This document shows, in pieces, positions 52,314 to 61,652 of a stretch of DNA of 64,000 nt (position 1 is the stretch's first letter; each line of letters begins with the position of its first letter). Origin of the DNA: Pseudothermotoga hypogea DSM 11164 = NBRC 106472 (GTDB taxonomy: Bacteria > Thermotogota > Thermotogae > Thermotogales > DSM-5069); NCBI RefSeq assembly GCF_000816145.1, contig NZ_CP007141.1, positions 1,922,001 through 1,986,000 of the forward strand, written 5' to 3'. Position numbers and translations under genes: made by a program. Below the pieces are notes generated by a model, which had not been told where the DNA came from, searched no databases, and saw only the letters and a program-made list of their open reading frames with translations.

Positions 52314-53501
52314 GTGGGAACCATTGTCGCCATCTTGCTCGGCTATTTGCTTGGAAGTTTCTTACCAGCGTACTTCATAACCAGAACGCTGCTCGGTGTC
52401 GACATACGTGAACTCGGTACCAAGCACGCTGGCACAACGAACGTCTACAGGAACGTTGGTCTTTGGCCGGCCGTTTTCACCGCCCTGTATGACACTTCCA
52501 AAGGTGTGCTTGCGTTCAAGTTGAGCTCGCTTTTGGGTTTGCCGGAGCACGTTTGCTTTGTCTCAGCGATGTCTGCTGTCGCTGGCCACGTGTTTCCCTT
52601 CTATCTTCAGTTCAGAGGTGGTCGTGGTGCGGCAACGACAGTAGGCATACTTTTGTACTTTCTTTGGACGGAATGGCTGAAGCTTCCGTTCAGCACTTTG
52701 CTATCTGATCTTTCAATCTTAGCGTTGATCGTTCTCGTTCTTTTCCTAACCTCAAGGAGGGGCGACGTGGTTGGCTTGTTCGTCCTGCCGGCACTCGCGT
52801 TGCTGGTCATGGTGAGGATGCCGGATCGTTCTCATTTCATCGTACTTCCAGTGCTGGTGCTCTTGACGATCAATCTTTACAACATAATCGTTTGGAGATT
52901 GATCAAGTTTCAAGAAGATATTAGGCCTTGGCGCGTGCTCATCCGGCCGGCAGCCTTTTTGCTTCTCATTCTCGGTTACCACATCGGAAAAACTTCCTTC
53001 ATGTTCTTGATGAGTGTTTTGATCGCCATCTTTCTTGTACTTGATCTGGTGAGACTCTCCCACAGAAGGGTCGAAAGGTTCTTCCACGATGAGTTCAAGT
53101 TCAAAATGTTCAAGGAAACCGAGAGGAAGCGCCTTTCTTCGATGACTCTTTTTCTGCTCGGTGTGACGCTGAGCTATCTGTTCTTCGAAGACGAGTTGGC
53201 GATCGCCGCTTGCTCTTTTCTGATCTTAGGTGATGTGGCGGCGAAGATCATCGGTATGAACTTTGGAAAGAAGAAACTCTTCCACAAAACAGTCGAGGGT
53301 ACACTCGCACACTTGGTGCTGTGTATCTACACAGCCTACGTTCTGCACGTGATGAACTTCGTACCGCTGGGGGTCGGATTGCTTGGAGCGATCGCAGCGA
53401 CAATCTGTGAGGTTTTACCGTTGGCGATCAACGACAACGTTTCCGTGCCACTGTTTTCAGGAATAGTCATGAACGTTGTGAAAGGTGTGATCAGGGGGTA
53501 A
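52314..53501 (+). CDS. Fusion of PlsY-type glycerol-3-phosphate acyltransferase and polyprenol/phytol kinase-like domain
   Basis: A 395-residue membrane protein. Residues 1-200 are PlsY-like: GSFLPAYFITRTLLGVDIRELGTKHAGTTNVYRNVG (14-49) and GHVFPFYLQFRGGRGAATTVG (91-111), the motifs of the acyl-phosphate:glycerol-3-phosphate acyltransferase. Residues 245-395 resemble CTP-dependent dolichol/phytol kinases (SEC59/VTE5): LGDVAAKIIG, KTVEGTLAH and EVLPLAINDNVSVPL (366-380). PlsY normally ends near residue 200. Together it could make lysophosphatidate and phosphorylate a lipid alcohol (inference). GTG 52314 follows GGAGGGG. Confidence 0.82.
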   Translation: MGTIVAILLGYLLGSFLPAYFITRTLLGVDIRELGTKHAGTTNVYRNVGLWPAVFTALYDTSKGVLAFKLSSLLGLPEHVCFVSAMSAVAGHVFPFYLQFRGGRGAATTVGILLYFLWTEWLKLPFSTLLSDLSILALIVLVLFLTSRRGDVVGLFVLPALALLVMVRMPDRSHFIVLPVLVLLTINLYNIIVWRLIKFQEDIRPWRVLIRPAAFLLLILGYHIGKTSFMFLMSVLIAIFLVLDLVRLSHRRVERFFHDEFKFKMFKETERKRLSSMTLFLLGVTLSYLFFEDELAIAACSFLILGDVAAKIIGMNFGKKKLFHKTVEGTLAHLVLCIYTAYVLHVMNFVPLGVGLLGAIAATICEVLPLAINDNVSVPLFSGIVMNVVKGVIRG

Positions 53502-53505
53502 AGGT

Positions 53506-54453
53506 GTGCGAGGAAGTTTTGCTCGCCCAAGGTTGGTTTTCTCGGCTTGTTTGAACTGTGAACCCGTCAGATACAACGCACGAATCATCGAAGACGAATT
53601 CTGCAAAAAGCTCGCAGAGCACGTCGATGTGGTCCCGGTCTGTCCTGAGGTCGGAATCGGTTTGAGCGTTCCTCGATCTCCCATAGTGATCGTTTTCGAC
53701 GGTGAGAAACGGTTAATGCAGAAAGACACAGGTCAAGATCTCACGAAAAGATTGGTAGAGTTCAGCGCGGATTTTTTAGAAAAACTCGGTGCGGTTGATG
53801 GATTCGTGCTCAAGAGAAAGTCTCCATCCTGCGCTCTCTCGGACGCCACGGCTTACAGATTCTCTGAAAACAAAAAGCTCGTTTTGAAGACGTCCGGCAT
53901 CTTTGCGCAGATGGCGATGGAGAAATTCTCCAAGGCCGCGTTCATAGACGAATTCAGGTTGAGGAACTTCTGGCTACGAGAGCATTTCCTTTGCAGGATC
54001 TTTGCCAGTGCGGAGATGAGAGGAATGTTCGAAGGTGGCTTTACAAAAATGGACGTCTTGAAATTTCACGAAAGGTACAAGTACTTGCTCATGGCACACA
54101 GCCCTTCGCTTTTGAAGAAGCTCGGAAGGCTCGTTTCCAATTTGAACGCTTTGACTTTGGCCGATCTTACGAGAGAGTACAGCGATCTGTTCACCATGGC
54201 TCTTACGATCAAACCAACGAAGGCTAAACATTTCAACGTGCTGCAACACATCTATGGATACTTCAAAGACAGAGTCAACGATGTTGAGAAAAGAAAACTG
54301 CTGAGCTTGCTCGACGATTTCGCAACGGGTTCGACAAGCTTGACGAAGATCAGAGCGATCTTCAGAGAATACGCGCGCAAGCTTCACATCGATTACCTTT
54401 TGGACCAGCGCTATCTGAGTCCGTATCCACTGGAGCTGGAGACAGACGTATGA
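53506..54453 (+). CDS. DUF523-DUF1722 protein (TudS-like plus YbgA-like)
   Basis: A 315-residue two-domain protein. The N-terminal DUF523 domain (about 1-140) has three conserved cysteines: C15 (SACL), C46 (CPEVGIGL) and C109 (KSPSCAL), which in TudS bind a [4Fe-4S] cluster that removes sulfur from thiouracil. The C-terminal DUF1722/YbgA domain (150-300) has FHERYKYLLMAHSPSLLKKLGRLV. This fusion order is common in bacteria. GTG 53506 after GGGGGTAAAG; 4 nt after the upstream stop, so cotranscribed. Confidence 0.87.
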   Translation: MRGSFARPRLVFSACLNCEPVRYNARIIEDEFCKKLAEHVDVVPVCPEVGIGLSVPRSPIVIVFDGEKRLMQKDTGQDLTKRLVEFSADFLEKLGAVDGFVLKRKSPSCALSDATAYRFSENKKLVLKTSGIFAQMAMEKFSKAAFIDEFRLRNFWLREHFLCRIFASAEMRGMFEGGFTKMDVLKFHERYKYLLMAHSPSLLKKLGRLVSNLNALTLADLTREYSDLFTMALTIKPTKAKHFNVLQHIYGYFKDRVNDVEKRKLLSLLDDFATGSTSLTKIRAIFREYARKLHIDYLLDQRYLSPYPLELETDV

Positions 54454-54605
54454 CTGGTCTTCAACACTCAGTGATGTAGGCTTCATAATTAAACTTACGG
54501 AAGAGCTTTGGAGAGATAATAAGATGATCAAAGATGATACTTGATCCACACTGCACATAGCCTTTTAAGTTGAAAAAACGAGCATGAGACTTTTTGTGGA
54601 TCGTG

Positions 54606-54614
54606 TGGTAATAT
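54606..54614 (+). promoter_or_regulatory. Extended -10 upstream of the DUF4382 gene
   Basis: TGG-TAATAT is an extended -10 box 21 nt before the ATG at 54636, with AAAGGAGGTGA as ribosome site between. The -35 region (GAGACT) is poor. The gap 54454-54600 shows nothing else. Confidence 0.45.
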
Positions 54615-54635
54615 TAAACAAAAGGAGGTGACGTT

Positions 54636-55463
54636 ATGAAAAGATGGTTGCTGTCTCTGATCGTTTCGGCACTGTTTCTGTCACTCGTTGCGTGCACTAT
54701 CTTGACTGGCGGTTCGAATTCTTCAAAGAGCGTTGGAGTCTACCTCACCGATGCGGTGCTTCCCATTGAACAAGTTGAAAGCATTTTTGTAACGATCGAT
54801 CGGATATTACTCTTGAGCGACGATGCGACCGTGGTCGTCAGCGACGAGGCAACGACCGTGAACCTTCTTGAACTCGTTGGAGAGGAACTTTACCTTGGTT
54901 CAGTTCCGGCTGGAATCTATGGCCAACTGCGTTTTGAGATCTCCAGCGCCACGATCACCGTGGATGGAACAGATCACTCGCTGAGGATCGATTCGGGATC
55001 TTTGAAGTACAATCTTCAAGGCTTCGAAGTCACAGAAGGCTCAAAGATCGTTCTTGACTTCGATCTTTCAAGATCCATCAAGGTCACAGGATCTGAAACG
55101 AGCAATCAACACGGACAAAACCCAGTGGAGTATCACATGACTCCCGTGATCAACGTGCGTTACGGCCAACTCTACGATGTGACAGGACGAGTTGTCGATC
55201 AAAACGGCAACGGAGTTCCTCACGTTCTCGTTGCACTCTTCGAAACAACTCAGTCAAGTTCAACGGCGGTGACGCTCACGCACAAAAGATCTGGCAAATG
55301 GCAAGAAGGTGAGTTCAAACTCTGCAAGGTGAGACCTGGTACTTACGAGTTGAAGCTGTACACCAATTGGCAATCTTCACAGGATCCCGAGCCAGCGACG
55401 ACGATCCAACTGACCGTGACGAACCAAAGAGTCGACTTGGGTGATATACAGATCAACCCATGA
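54636..55463 (+). CDS. DUF4382 lipoprotein with carboxypeptidase-regulatory-like domain
   Basis: A 275-residue exported protein. Signal MKRWLLSLIVSALFLSLVAC with a lipobox-like LVAC predicts lipidation of Cys20. Residues 32-180 match DUF4382 (VGVYLTDAVLPIEQVESIFVTIDRILLL .. LGSVPAGIYGQLRFEISSATITVDG), and residues 185-275 form a Greek-key carboxypeptidase-regulatory-like beta domain (DVTGRVVDQNGNGVPHVLVALF). Function unknown; surface attachment or envelope role likely. Single gene with its own promoter and a terminator. Confidence 0.85.
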   Translation: MKRWLLSLIVSALFLSLVACTILTGGSNSSKSVGVYLTDAVLPIEQVESIFVTIDRILLLSDDATVVVSDEATTVNLLELVGEELYLGSVPAGIYGQLRFEISSATITVDGTDHSLRIDSGSLKYNLQGFEVTEGSKIVLDFDLSRSIKVTGSETSNQHGQNPVEYHMTPVINVRYGQLYDVTGRVVDQNGNGVPHVLVALFETTQSSSTAVTLTHKRSGKWQEGEFKLCKVRPGTYELKLYTNWQSSQDPEPATTIQLTVTNQRVDLGDIQINP

Positions 55464-55470
55464 AAAAAAC

Positions 55471-55491
55471 GAAGGGGCCTTGCGCCCCTTC
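55471..55491. terminator. Bidirectional terminator, DUF4382 gene / S9 peptidase
   Basis: GAAGGGGC / GCCCCTTC stem (8 bp, 5-nt loop) between convergent genes; it overlaps the last codon of the S9 peptidase gene. The minus strand has seven T after it (55463-55469) with the plus strand followed by ATTT. Confidence 0.85.
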
Positions 55492-57487
55492 ATTTGAGAT
55501 GTTTTTCAAACCAATCGAGGATTTCTTTGAGTCTTCTCATCCTGTGAAGCGGTTTTCCACTCCTGCTCAGTTCGTGGTTTTCTCCTCTGAACATGACGAG
55601 CTTGGTTTCCACCCCATGGTATTTCAACGACGTGAACATCTGGATGCCTTCGACAAGCCAGCATCTGTAGTCTTCCTCTGAGTGAATGAACAAAGTGGGA
55701 GTCTTCACTTCATTGGCGTACCTCATCGGCGAATGCCACCACAGTTTTTCGAAGTCACTCCACGGTGTGGCTAAGTGCTGATCTTCAACGAAGAAATAGC
55801 CTATGTCCGTCGTTCCGAATTTGCTGATCCAGTTCGCGATACTCCTTTGAGACACCGCAGCCTTGAAACGATGCGTGTGCCCGATGATCCAGTTCGTCAT
55901 GAAGCCTCCGTAAGATCCACCCGTGACTCCCAACTTGCTTTCATCTATGAACGCGAAATTCTTCAGACACTCATCCACGAGCTGCATTATGTCCTCGTAA
56001 TCGATCGTTCCGTACTTACCACGGATGTCCGCGAACTCGTTTCCCCTGCCGTCGCTCCCACGAGGATTGCAGTACAAAACAACATAACCTTCGCTTGCGA
56101 GCAGTTGCATCTCGTGGAAAAAGACTTCTCCATAGACGGTCTTCGGACCACCGTGGATCTCCAAGACCGTCGGATATTTCTTCCCAGGTTCAAAGCCAAA
56201 TGGTTTCATGATCCAACCTTCGATCGTGACACCATCGTTCGCGGTGAACGTGAAACGTTCTGGCCTCGAGATGTGTCTCTCCTTTTGAACCCACTCGTTG
56301 AACTGGCTGATCTGTTTTTCTTCCCCGACAACGAGCTCGTAGATTTCTTGGAGTTTCATGTTCCTCAAACCGACAAAGAAGATCTTCCCACTCAGCACGT
56401 CGAAACCATCGACGGAGCCTTTGTTGAACGTGAGCTGTTCGATCCTTCCTGAACCATCGATCCTGTACATCTGGGCATCGTGCCACTGTGTGCTCACGAA
56501 GTATAGGTATTTTCCATCGACTTTGAAGGTTCTGTTCGAGCCGAACCTGCAGTCGCTGTTCACACTGTTGTGAAGGCTGGCATCGAAGTCTGGTGTGAGA
56601 AGCTCAACTTGTCCGCTCGAAAGATCGAGCGAGTAGAACTTGGGATTCTCGTTGATGCCATATCTTCGCATGTCGCTTCCTGCGAAGATGACCTTGCCAT
56701 CGATGAACTCTGCGAAAGTGTATCTGAAGTTGTCGGTGTGCGTGAGCTTTATCGATTCGTTCTTCTCCAAATCGTAAAGATACAGATCGTTGGATCGTTT
56801 CATCACGTGTTCGAATCGATTGGCCACGTAGAGAACTGTCCTTCCGTCCAAACTGTCTGAAAAGTGCTCAACATTTGAAAGTTCATCGCTGATGGGTACG
56901 ATCTGTCCGGTTTGAAGGTTGTAGCTGAAGAGTCTTATCCTCTTCTTGTTCGTGAAGCCAGAACCGTTGGACCAGAAAGGTATTTCGTCGAGCACCTCGT
57001 AGTCTTTCTCTTCCTTCAACGTTTTGAGTACGTTTTCTCTTTCGTCCTTGGACAACTTCCAGAAATCTTTCAGCCTGTGATCATAAACAGCTGTGAACAA
57101 GAGTGTGTTCTCGTTCAATTTCTTGATCTGCTTCACGAAAAAGGGTAGTTCGAAAGTACGTTTCGCCTCGCCTCGAGTCACGTCGATCGTGTAAAACGGT
57201 GTCAAGGGTTCTCCGTTTTCCTTTCTCTTTCTGTCCTTCTCGTCCCTCCAAGAAACAAAGAGAAGCTTTGAATCGTTCAACCAGAGCGGCGAGCTGTCTT
57301 GGTTCGACGAAGTGAGCTGAGACAGTTGAGCCGTTCGAGCATCGTAGAGCCAAATGATTGACTTGTAGTTGTTGTCGTCTTGGTTCATCTCGTGGACAAC
57401 GAAAGCTACTTTGCTTGCATCCGGAGAGATCGTTAGACTCGAAAGGAACTTGAACTTGAGAAGATCGTCCAGTTTGATTCTTTCCAA
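55490..57487 (-). CDS. S9 family prolyl oligopeptidase (acylaminoacyl-peptidase-like)
   Basis: A 665-residue cytosolic serine peptidase. Residues 1-400 form a WD40-like beta-propeller (TISPDASKVAFVVHEMNQDDNNYKSIIWLYD .. WLNDSKLLFVSWRDE); the hydrolase domain has oxyanion LEIHGGPKTVYGEVFFHEMQLLASEGYVVLYCNPRGSDGRG, nucleophile GGSYGGFMTNWIIGHT, Asp in HSEEDYRC and His in GENHELSRSGKP. The TTG at 57487 has GGAGG upstream by 8 nt and is preferred to a TTG five codons earlier lying on that site. No signal peptide: intracellular peptide turnover. Confidence 0.92.
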   Translation of the reverse strand: MERIKLDDLLKFKFLSSLTISPDASKVAFVVHEMNQDDNNYKSIIWLYDARTAQLSQLTSSNQDSSPLWLNDSKLLFVSWRDEKDRKRKENGEPLTPFYTIDVTRGEAKRTFELPFFVKQIKKLNENTLLFTAVYDHRLKDFWKLSKDERENVLKTLKEEKDYEVLDEIPFWSNGSGFTNKKRIRLFSYNLQTGQIVPISDELSNVEHFSDSLDGRTVLYVANRFEHVMKRSNDLYLYDLEKNESIKLTHTDNFRYTFAEFIDGKVIFAGSDMRRYGINENPKFYSLDLSSGQVELLTPDFDASLHNSVNSDCRFGSNRTFKVDGKYLYFVSTQWHDAQMYRIDGSGRIEQLTFNKGSVDGFDVLSGKIFFVGLRNMKLQEIYELVVGEEKQISQFNEWVQKERHISRPERFTFTANDGVTIEGWIMKPFGFEPGKKYPTVLEIHGGPKTVYGEVFFHEMQLLASEGYVVLYCNPRGSDGRGNEFADIRGKYGTIDYEDIMQLVDECLKNFAFIDESKLGVTGGSYGGFMTNWIIGHTHRFKAAVSQRSIANWISKFGTTDIGYFFVEDQHLATPWSDFEKLWWHSPMRYANEVKTPTLFIHSEEDYRCWLVEGIQMFTSLKYHGVETKLVMFRGENHELSRSGKPLHRMRRLKEILDWFEKHLK

Positions 57488-57546
57488 GAGGGCCACCTCC
57501 AATTGGTTCGCATCTGGTACTATTAGTATAGCAGGAGGTGCGATGG

Positions 57547-58107
57547 ATGATACTGTTCAAAACTGAAGGTGAAGTCAACACGGAATCGACTCTCAAGATC
57601 GCGATAGAGGAAGCTTTGAAGACCGAGTCGAAGAAACTGCTCATCGCATCTTCACGAGGTTACAGTGCAGAGAAGGCGCTGTCGATGGTTCCAGAGGGGA
57701 TCAAACTCATCGTCGTCACGCACCACGTGGGTTTCAAGGAACCAAACTGCGACGAGTTTTCGGCCGATGTGAAGAAACGCCTCATCGAGGCGGGCCACAT
57801 CGTTCACACAGCAACACATGCGCTCTCGAGTGTGGAGAGGGCGTTCAGAAGAAAATATGGGGACATACATGCGGCAGAGATAGTCGCTGACGCGCTCCGT
57901 TTGATCAGTCAGGGCTTCAAAGTGTGCGTCGAGATCTCTCTGATGGCTGCCGATGCCGGACTCGTCAGGTGCGACGAATGGGTGGTTGTGTGCGGTGGCT
58001 CCAGCAGAGGTCTCGACACCGCCGTGGTGATAAGACCCGCGAACTCTTCGAGACTGTTCGACTTGAAGATAGGAAAGATCCTGTGCATGTCGTCAGAATA
58101 CGCGTGA
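57547..58107 (+). CDS. Pyruvate kinase C-terminal-domain-like protein
   Basis: A 186-residue stand-alone protein resembling the alpha/beta C-terminal (PK_C) domain of pyruvate kinase: EGEVNTESTLKIAIEEALKTESKKLLIASSRGYSAEKALSMVP, KLIVVTHHVGFKEPNCDEFSADVKKRLIEAGHIVHTATHALSSVERAF and a C-terminal EISLMAADAGLVRCDEWVVVCGGSSRGLDTAVVIRPANS. There is no catalytic barrel, so it cannot be a pyruvate kinase; effector or nucleotide binding is possible. The ATG at 57547 follows AGGAGG by 8 nt. Divergent from the S9 gene, convergent with the 63-residue protein gene. Confidence 0.8.
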   Translation: MILFKTEGEVNTESTLKIAIEEALKTESKKLLIASSRGYSAEKALSMVPEGIKLIVVTHHVGFKEPNCDEFSADVKKRLIEAGHIVHTATHALSSVERAFRRKYGDIHAAEIVADALRLISQGFKVCVEISLMAADAGLVRCDEWVVVCGGSSRGLDTAVVIRPANSSRLFDLKIGKILCMSSEYA

Positions 58108-58127
58108 TCGACAGGGCAACGATCGAA

Positions 58128-58319
58128 TCATTCTTCGCTCAACTCGTCTTCGCTGTGTTTCGGCAACTTGGACAGTTTGATCGCGATGTAGTTTTCGTTC
58201 TTTTCAAATATCGCGAATCTGTTTCTGTTTTTCACCACGATCTCGATGAGGTTGTAACCCTCTTTCACCTTCGCCTCAATTTTCTTTCTGTCCTTCTCAC
58301 TGAATTGCACACCTCTCAT
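58128..58319 (-). CDS. Small hypothetical protein, 63 aa
   Basis: A charged 63-residue protein (GVQFSEKDRKKIEAKVKEGYNLIEIVVKNRNRFAIFEKNENYIAIKLSKLPKHSEDELSEE) with no recognised family. Its ATG overlaps the uxaC stop as ATGA, has coding-like composition and a ribosome-accessible context, so it is likely real. Fold looks like a small beta-rich unit with a helical N-terminus. Function unknown. Confidence 0.6.
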   Translation of the reverse strand: MRGVQFSEKDRKKIEAKVKEGYNLIEIVVKNRNRFAIFEKNENYIAIKLSKLPKHSEDELSEE

Positions 58320-59680
58320 CTCCCAAAGAAGAACTCTTTCGGTCTGCGATAGCTCAGTTCAAAACAGAGTTCGACAGCCTCTTTCAAAGGTACCTGACCG
58401 CGCTCAACCATGTTTCCAACGACGTCGCAGAGAACCCGTCTGAACATCTCTGTCCTGGAACCGTAAGACACGAGCTTTCTCGAATCAGTGACCATGCCGA
58501 CGAAGTTGCTCAGCAGATCCACCGAGGCGATGTATTCAAGCTGCGATCGCATACCCAAAGGACTATCGTTGAACCACCACGGGGCCCCCAGAAAGACGTT
58601 CTCAAAAGATCTCGCTATGGTCGCCATAACGGGTAAGTAGCTCATGTCCATACAGTAGAGGACGATCCCGAGCTTTCCATCGAAATCGTTGAAGAAATCC
58701 TTCATACCCCTCGCCACATCGACGAAGCCAGCGATTATGTCTCCGCCACTGTCAGGACCGAGCTCCTCGAAGAGCTTGGTCCTGTAATCCCTCATGGCTC
58801 CGATGTGCAGCTGCATCACCCAGTTCTTTTCGGCGTTCATCTCTGCAAACTTGTACATCATGAAGGACTGAAACTTCAGATGTTCTTCGTAAGATACACC
58901 TGATTTCAAAGCCTTCTCGAATATCTCCGACGCCACATTCTCATCGATCCTCTGAACGATTGGTTCGAGCAAGGCATGATCGCTGCACACACAACCAAGT
59001 TCGTCGAAGTGATCGTGAGTTTTCCTCAACGCGTCAAGAAAATCGGAAAGCTTTGCGATAGAAACGTTCGTGCGTTCCTCAAGCTGTGTGACGAAGTTCT
59101 TAAAGTTCGGCGAATGAACCTTGCAGAATCTGTCGGGGCGCCACGTCGGCAGTATCTTCGTTCCCTTAACTTTTTCGCGCGCGAGGATATGATAATAGAG
59201 ATCTTCCACTGGATCGTTCGTCGTGCACATGATCTCAACACCCATGTTCTGCAGAAGCTTCTGCGGCTTCATGTCATCGCTTTGAAGCCTTTCTTTCGCC
59301 TTGTTCCAGATGATCTGCGCGGTATCTTTCGAAATGATTTCATGGATGTGGAAGCGCCTTTTCAGATCCAGATGGATCCATTCATAGGTTGGATTGCCGA
59401 CGAATTTCGGAAAGACCTCAGCGAGCGCGAGCCATTTTTCGTAATTGCTGGCCTTTCCAGTGATCTTTTCTTCAGGAACGTTCCTTCTCCTCATCAGCTC
59501 CCACACGTAGTGGTCTGTTGCGGCCTCCGCTTCCCAAATGTCGTTCCAGCCTCTGTTCTCAACGATTTCTTTGGCATCGCTGTGGTTGTGTGCGTCCACT
59601 ATTGGAAGATCCTTCACCAAGGGATAGATTTCCCTCGCAGTTGGATTGGTCAAAAGATAGTTCTCATCCAAGAAGGCCAT
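58316..59680 (-). CDS. uxaC: Glucuronate isomerase
   Basis: Isomerises D-glucuronate to D-fructuronate (and galacturonate to tagaturonate), the first step of hexuronate catabolism; 454 residues, amidohydrolase-like barrel. The metal-binding IVDAHNHSDAKEI near residue 30, WEAEAATDHYVWELMRRR, VEIMCTTNDPVEDL, LHIGAMRDYRT, GWWFN-like GAPWWFNDSPLGMR and VGMVTDSRKLVSYGSRTEMFRRVLC are characteristic. No other uronate gene is adjacent; it follows the racemase-like gene by 14 nt in the era unit. Confidence 0.96.
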   Translation of the reverse strand: MAFLDENYLLTNPTAREIYPLVKDLPIVDAHNHSDAKEIVENRGWNDIWEAEAATDHYVWELMRRRNVPEEKITGKASNYEKWLALAEVFPKFVGNPTYEWIHLDLKRRFHIHEIISKDTAQIIWNKAKERLQSDDMKPQKLLQNMGVEIMCTTNDPVEDLYYHILAREKVKGTKILPTWRPDRFCKVHSPNFKNFVTQLEERTNVSIAKLSDFLDALRKTHDHFDELGCVCSDHALLEPIVQRIDENVASEIFEKALKSGVSYEEHLKFQSFMMYKFAEMNAEKNWVMQLHIGAMRDYRTKLFEELGPDSGGDIIAGFVDVARGMKDFFNDFDGKLGIVLYCMDMSYLPVMATIARSFENVFLGAPWWFNDSPLGMRSQLEYIASVDLLSNFVGMVTDSRKLVSYGSRTEMFRRVLCDVVGNMVERGQVPLKEAVELCFELSYRRPKEFFFGR

Positions 59681-59694
59681 TCACTCAACCTCCC

Positions 59695-60762
59695 TCACAC
59701 GTAAATCTTTTCGACGTGGGGACAAGTCATCGCTCTCAACAGGGCTGCATACGTGAGTCTGAATTTCATTGTGTCTCCCACGCGGATCGATCTGTCCACA
59801 TCGCTGATATCAACGATTGTGTGATCGCTCGATGCGTGTATAACTTCTACCTTCTCGTCCAACGGTTTTAACTGGCCCGGCACGGTGTCTTGCTCTCCGA
59901 GTGCAAGTATCGCCCTTCGCCGCCAACCTTTGTCAAAGAAGTTTGGCTTCCTACCAAAAGCATCGAAACCCGTTTCGCCCACTGGAACGGACGGTTTGGT
60001 CTTCAGCTCTATCACTTCCGCTTCAAGTATGAACGCATCTCTTTCAAGCCAGCTTATTTCTCTATTGTTCGTCACATCCGTACCCAGATAGATCGCTTCC
60101 CCCACCCTGAACTGGTTCACACCCTGTGGGAGCCTTTCCTCTTCAACCAGTTTCAAAGCCGACGTGTTGCCACCAGAAACTATGGGGAAGGACTTTTTGG
60201 TGAGCCTTTCAACGTTATCTCTGATGTTCAACAACATTCTCATGTTTTCCTCGCTCGCCAACACCCCACCGTAACAACCAAGGTTTGTCCCCACACCACA
60301 GAGCTCAGCCCAGTCACACATTTTCGCGGCTTGCACCACTTCTTCCACCGCATTTTCGTACCAGACTCCCTCCCTGAGATCACCCACGTCGACCATGTAG
60401 ATCAGCTTCGTTCTGTGTTTCTTTTCTCTGCAGAGTTCCTCTATTTTCCTCACAACATCGAGTTCAGAAACAAGGATATAGTCGCACAGACCAACAATGC
60501 TATCTATTTCGCTGAGCTGGGGTATTCTGAGCATCATGAAAGGCCCAGTCACACCACTCGAGATCAATCTTTCAACGTTTTGAATTCTCGACTCACCTAT
60601 GATCCGAACGCCAGCTTCACGTAGCACTCTTGCGATGTTTGGATCGCCCAGTGTGACCTTCGTGACTGCGACCAACTCGATTCCATGTTTCGATAGAAAT
60701 TCAAGCACTCTCTGCGCGTTCGCACGTATCTTGGAAAGGTCCACGTACAGTCTGGGTCTCAT
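59695..60762 (-). CDS. Alanine/ornithine racemase-family PLP enzyme
   Basis: A 355-residue fold-type III PLP protein of the Ala_racemase_N family. PLP lysine in [70 protein letters not shown] and [15 protein letters not shown] match ornithine racemase (Orr)-type enzymes closely. Amino-acid substrate (ornithine, lysine, alanine) is not decided by sequence; Thermotoga murein contains D-lysine, giving a possible role. The ATG at 60762 overlaps the era stop (ATGA); 19 extra upstream codons would lie inside era. Confidence 0.85.
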   Translation of the reverse strand: MRPRLYVDLSKIRANAQRVLEFLSKHGIELVAVTKVTLGDPNIARVLREAGVRIIGESRIQNVERLISSGVTGPFMMLRIPQLSEIDSIVGLCDYILVSELDVVRKIEELCREKKHRTKLIYMVDVGDLREGVWYENAVEEVVQAAKMCDWAELCGVGTNLGCYGGVLASEENMRMLLNIRDNVERLTKKSFPIVSGGNTSALKLVEEERLPQGVNQFRVGEAIYLGTDVTNNREISWLERDAFILEAEVIELKTKPSVPVGETGFDAFGRKPNFFDKGWRRRAILALGEQDTVPGQLKPLDEKVEVIHASSDHTIVDISDVDRSIRVGDTMKFRLTYAALLRAMTCPHVEKIYV

Positions 60763-61652
60763 CGCAGATCGTCCTTCATCCCTATTTCGTTCAGGATTAT
60801 GAAATCTTTGTCCCGCCAATTTTTCTTGACCTTCACATGCAGATCAAGGTATATCTTTTTAGCGGTGATCTGCTCCATCTCGAGCCTGGCGAGCGTGCCG
60901 ATTTGCTTTATCATCCTACCGTCCTTGCCTATGAGTATTCCTTTCTGCGAGTCCCTCTCGACGTAGATGGTCGCGGCCACGTACATCACCCCGTTTTCCC
61001 TCTCAGTTATCTCATCCACGATCACCGCAACGCAATGTGGAACTTCGTCTCTCGTGAGCAACAGAACCTTTTCACGGATGATCTCTGCGAACTGGAACGA
61101 GAGTGGGCGGTCCGTAACCGTGTCGGGCGGAAAATACATTGGACCATCCGGCATAGCCGACTTGACAGCTTCGAACAGCTCTGCGATTCCCTCGTTTTTA
61201 ACCACACTGGTGAAGAAAACCTTTTCAAACTCGTATTTCTCCTTGGCCAGCTCCGCCCATCGATGGTAATCCTCAGCGAGGTCTATCTTGTTGATAACCA
61301 GGAACGTTCTGTTCTTGGAAGCCCTGAGGAGTTCAACGATACGTTCTTCGGGCTCTCCCAGACCCTTCGTTGCGTCCACAACGAACAGTATCAGATCCAC
61401 ACCTTTCATCGCCTGTATCGCGGCCTCGACCATGAAGTGTCCCAACCTGTGCATAGGTTTGTGGATTCCAGGTGTGTCGATGAAGATGATCTGGTGTTCA
61501 GAATCGGTGTAAACACAACGTATGCGATTACGCGTCGTCTGTGGTTTCTCAGTCACGATGAGAACCTTTCTTCCCACGAAGCTGTTGATCAGACTGGACT
61601 TGCCAACGTTTGGTCTTCCAACGAGTGTGACGAAACCAGACTTCAAATTCAT
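60759..61652 (-). CDS. era: GTPase Era
   Basis: Ras-like GTPase (297 aa) needed for 16S rRNA maturation and 30S assembly. G1 [14 protein letters not shown]3 DTPGIHKP, G4 NKID, and C-terminal KH domain ([49 protein letters not shown]) are intact. It overlaps cdd by 4 nt. Confidence 0.98.
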   Translation of the reverse strand: MNLKSGFVTLVGRPNVGKSSLINSFVGRKVLIVTEKPQTTRNRIRCVYTDSEHQIIFIDTPGIHKPMHRLGHFMVEAAIQAMKGVDLILFVVDATKGLGEPEERIVELLRASKNRTFLVINKIDLAEDYHRWAELAKEKYEFEKVFFTSVVKNEGIAELFEAVKSAMPDGPMYFPPDTVTDRPLSFQFAEIIREKVLLLTRDEVPHCVAVIVDEITERENGVMYVAATIYVERDSQKGILIGKDGRMIKQIGTLARLEMEQITAKKIYLDLHVKVKKNWRDKDFIILNEIGMKDDLR

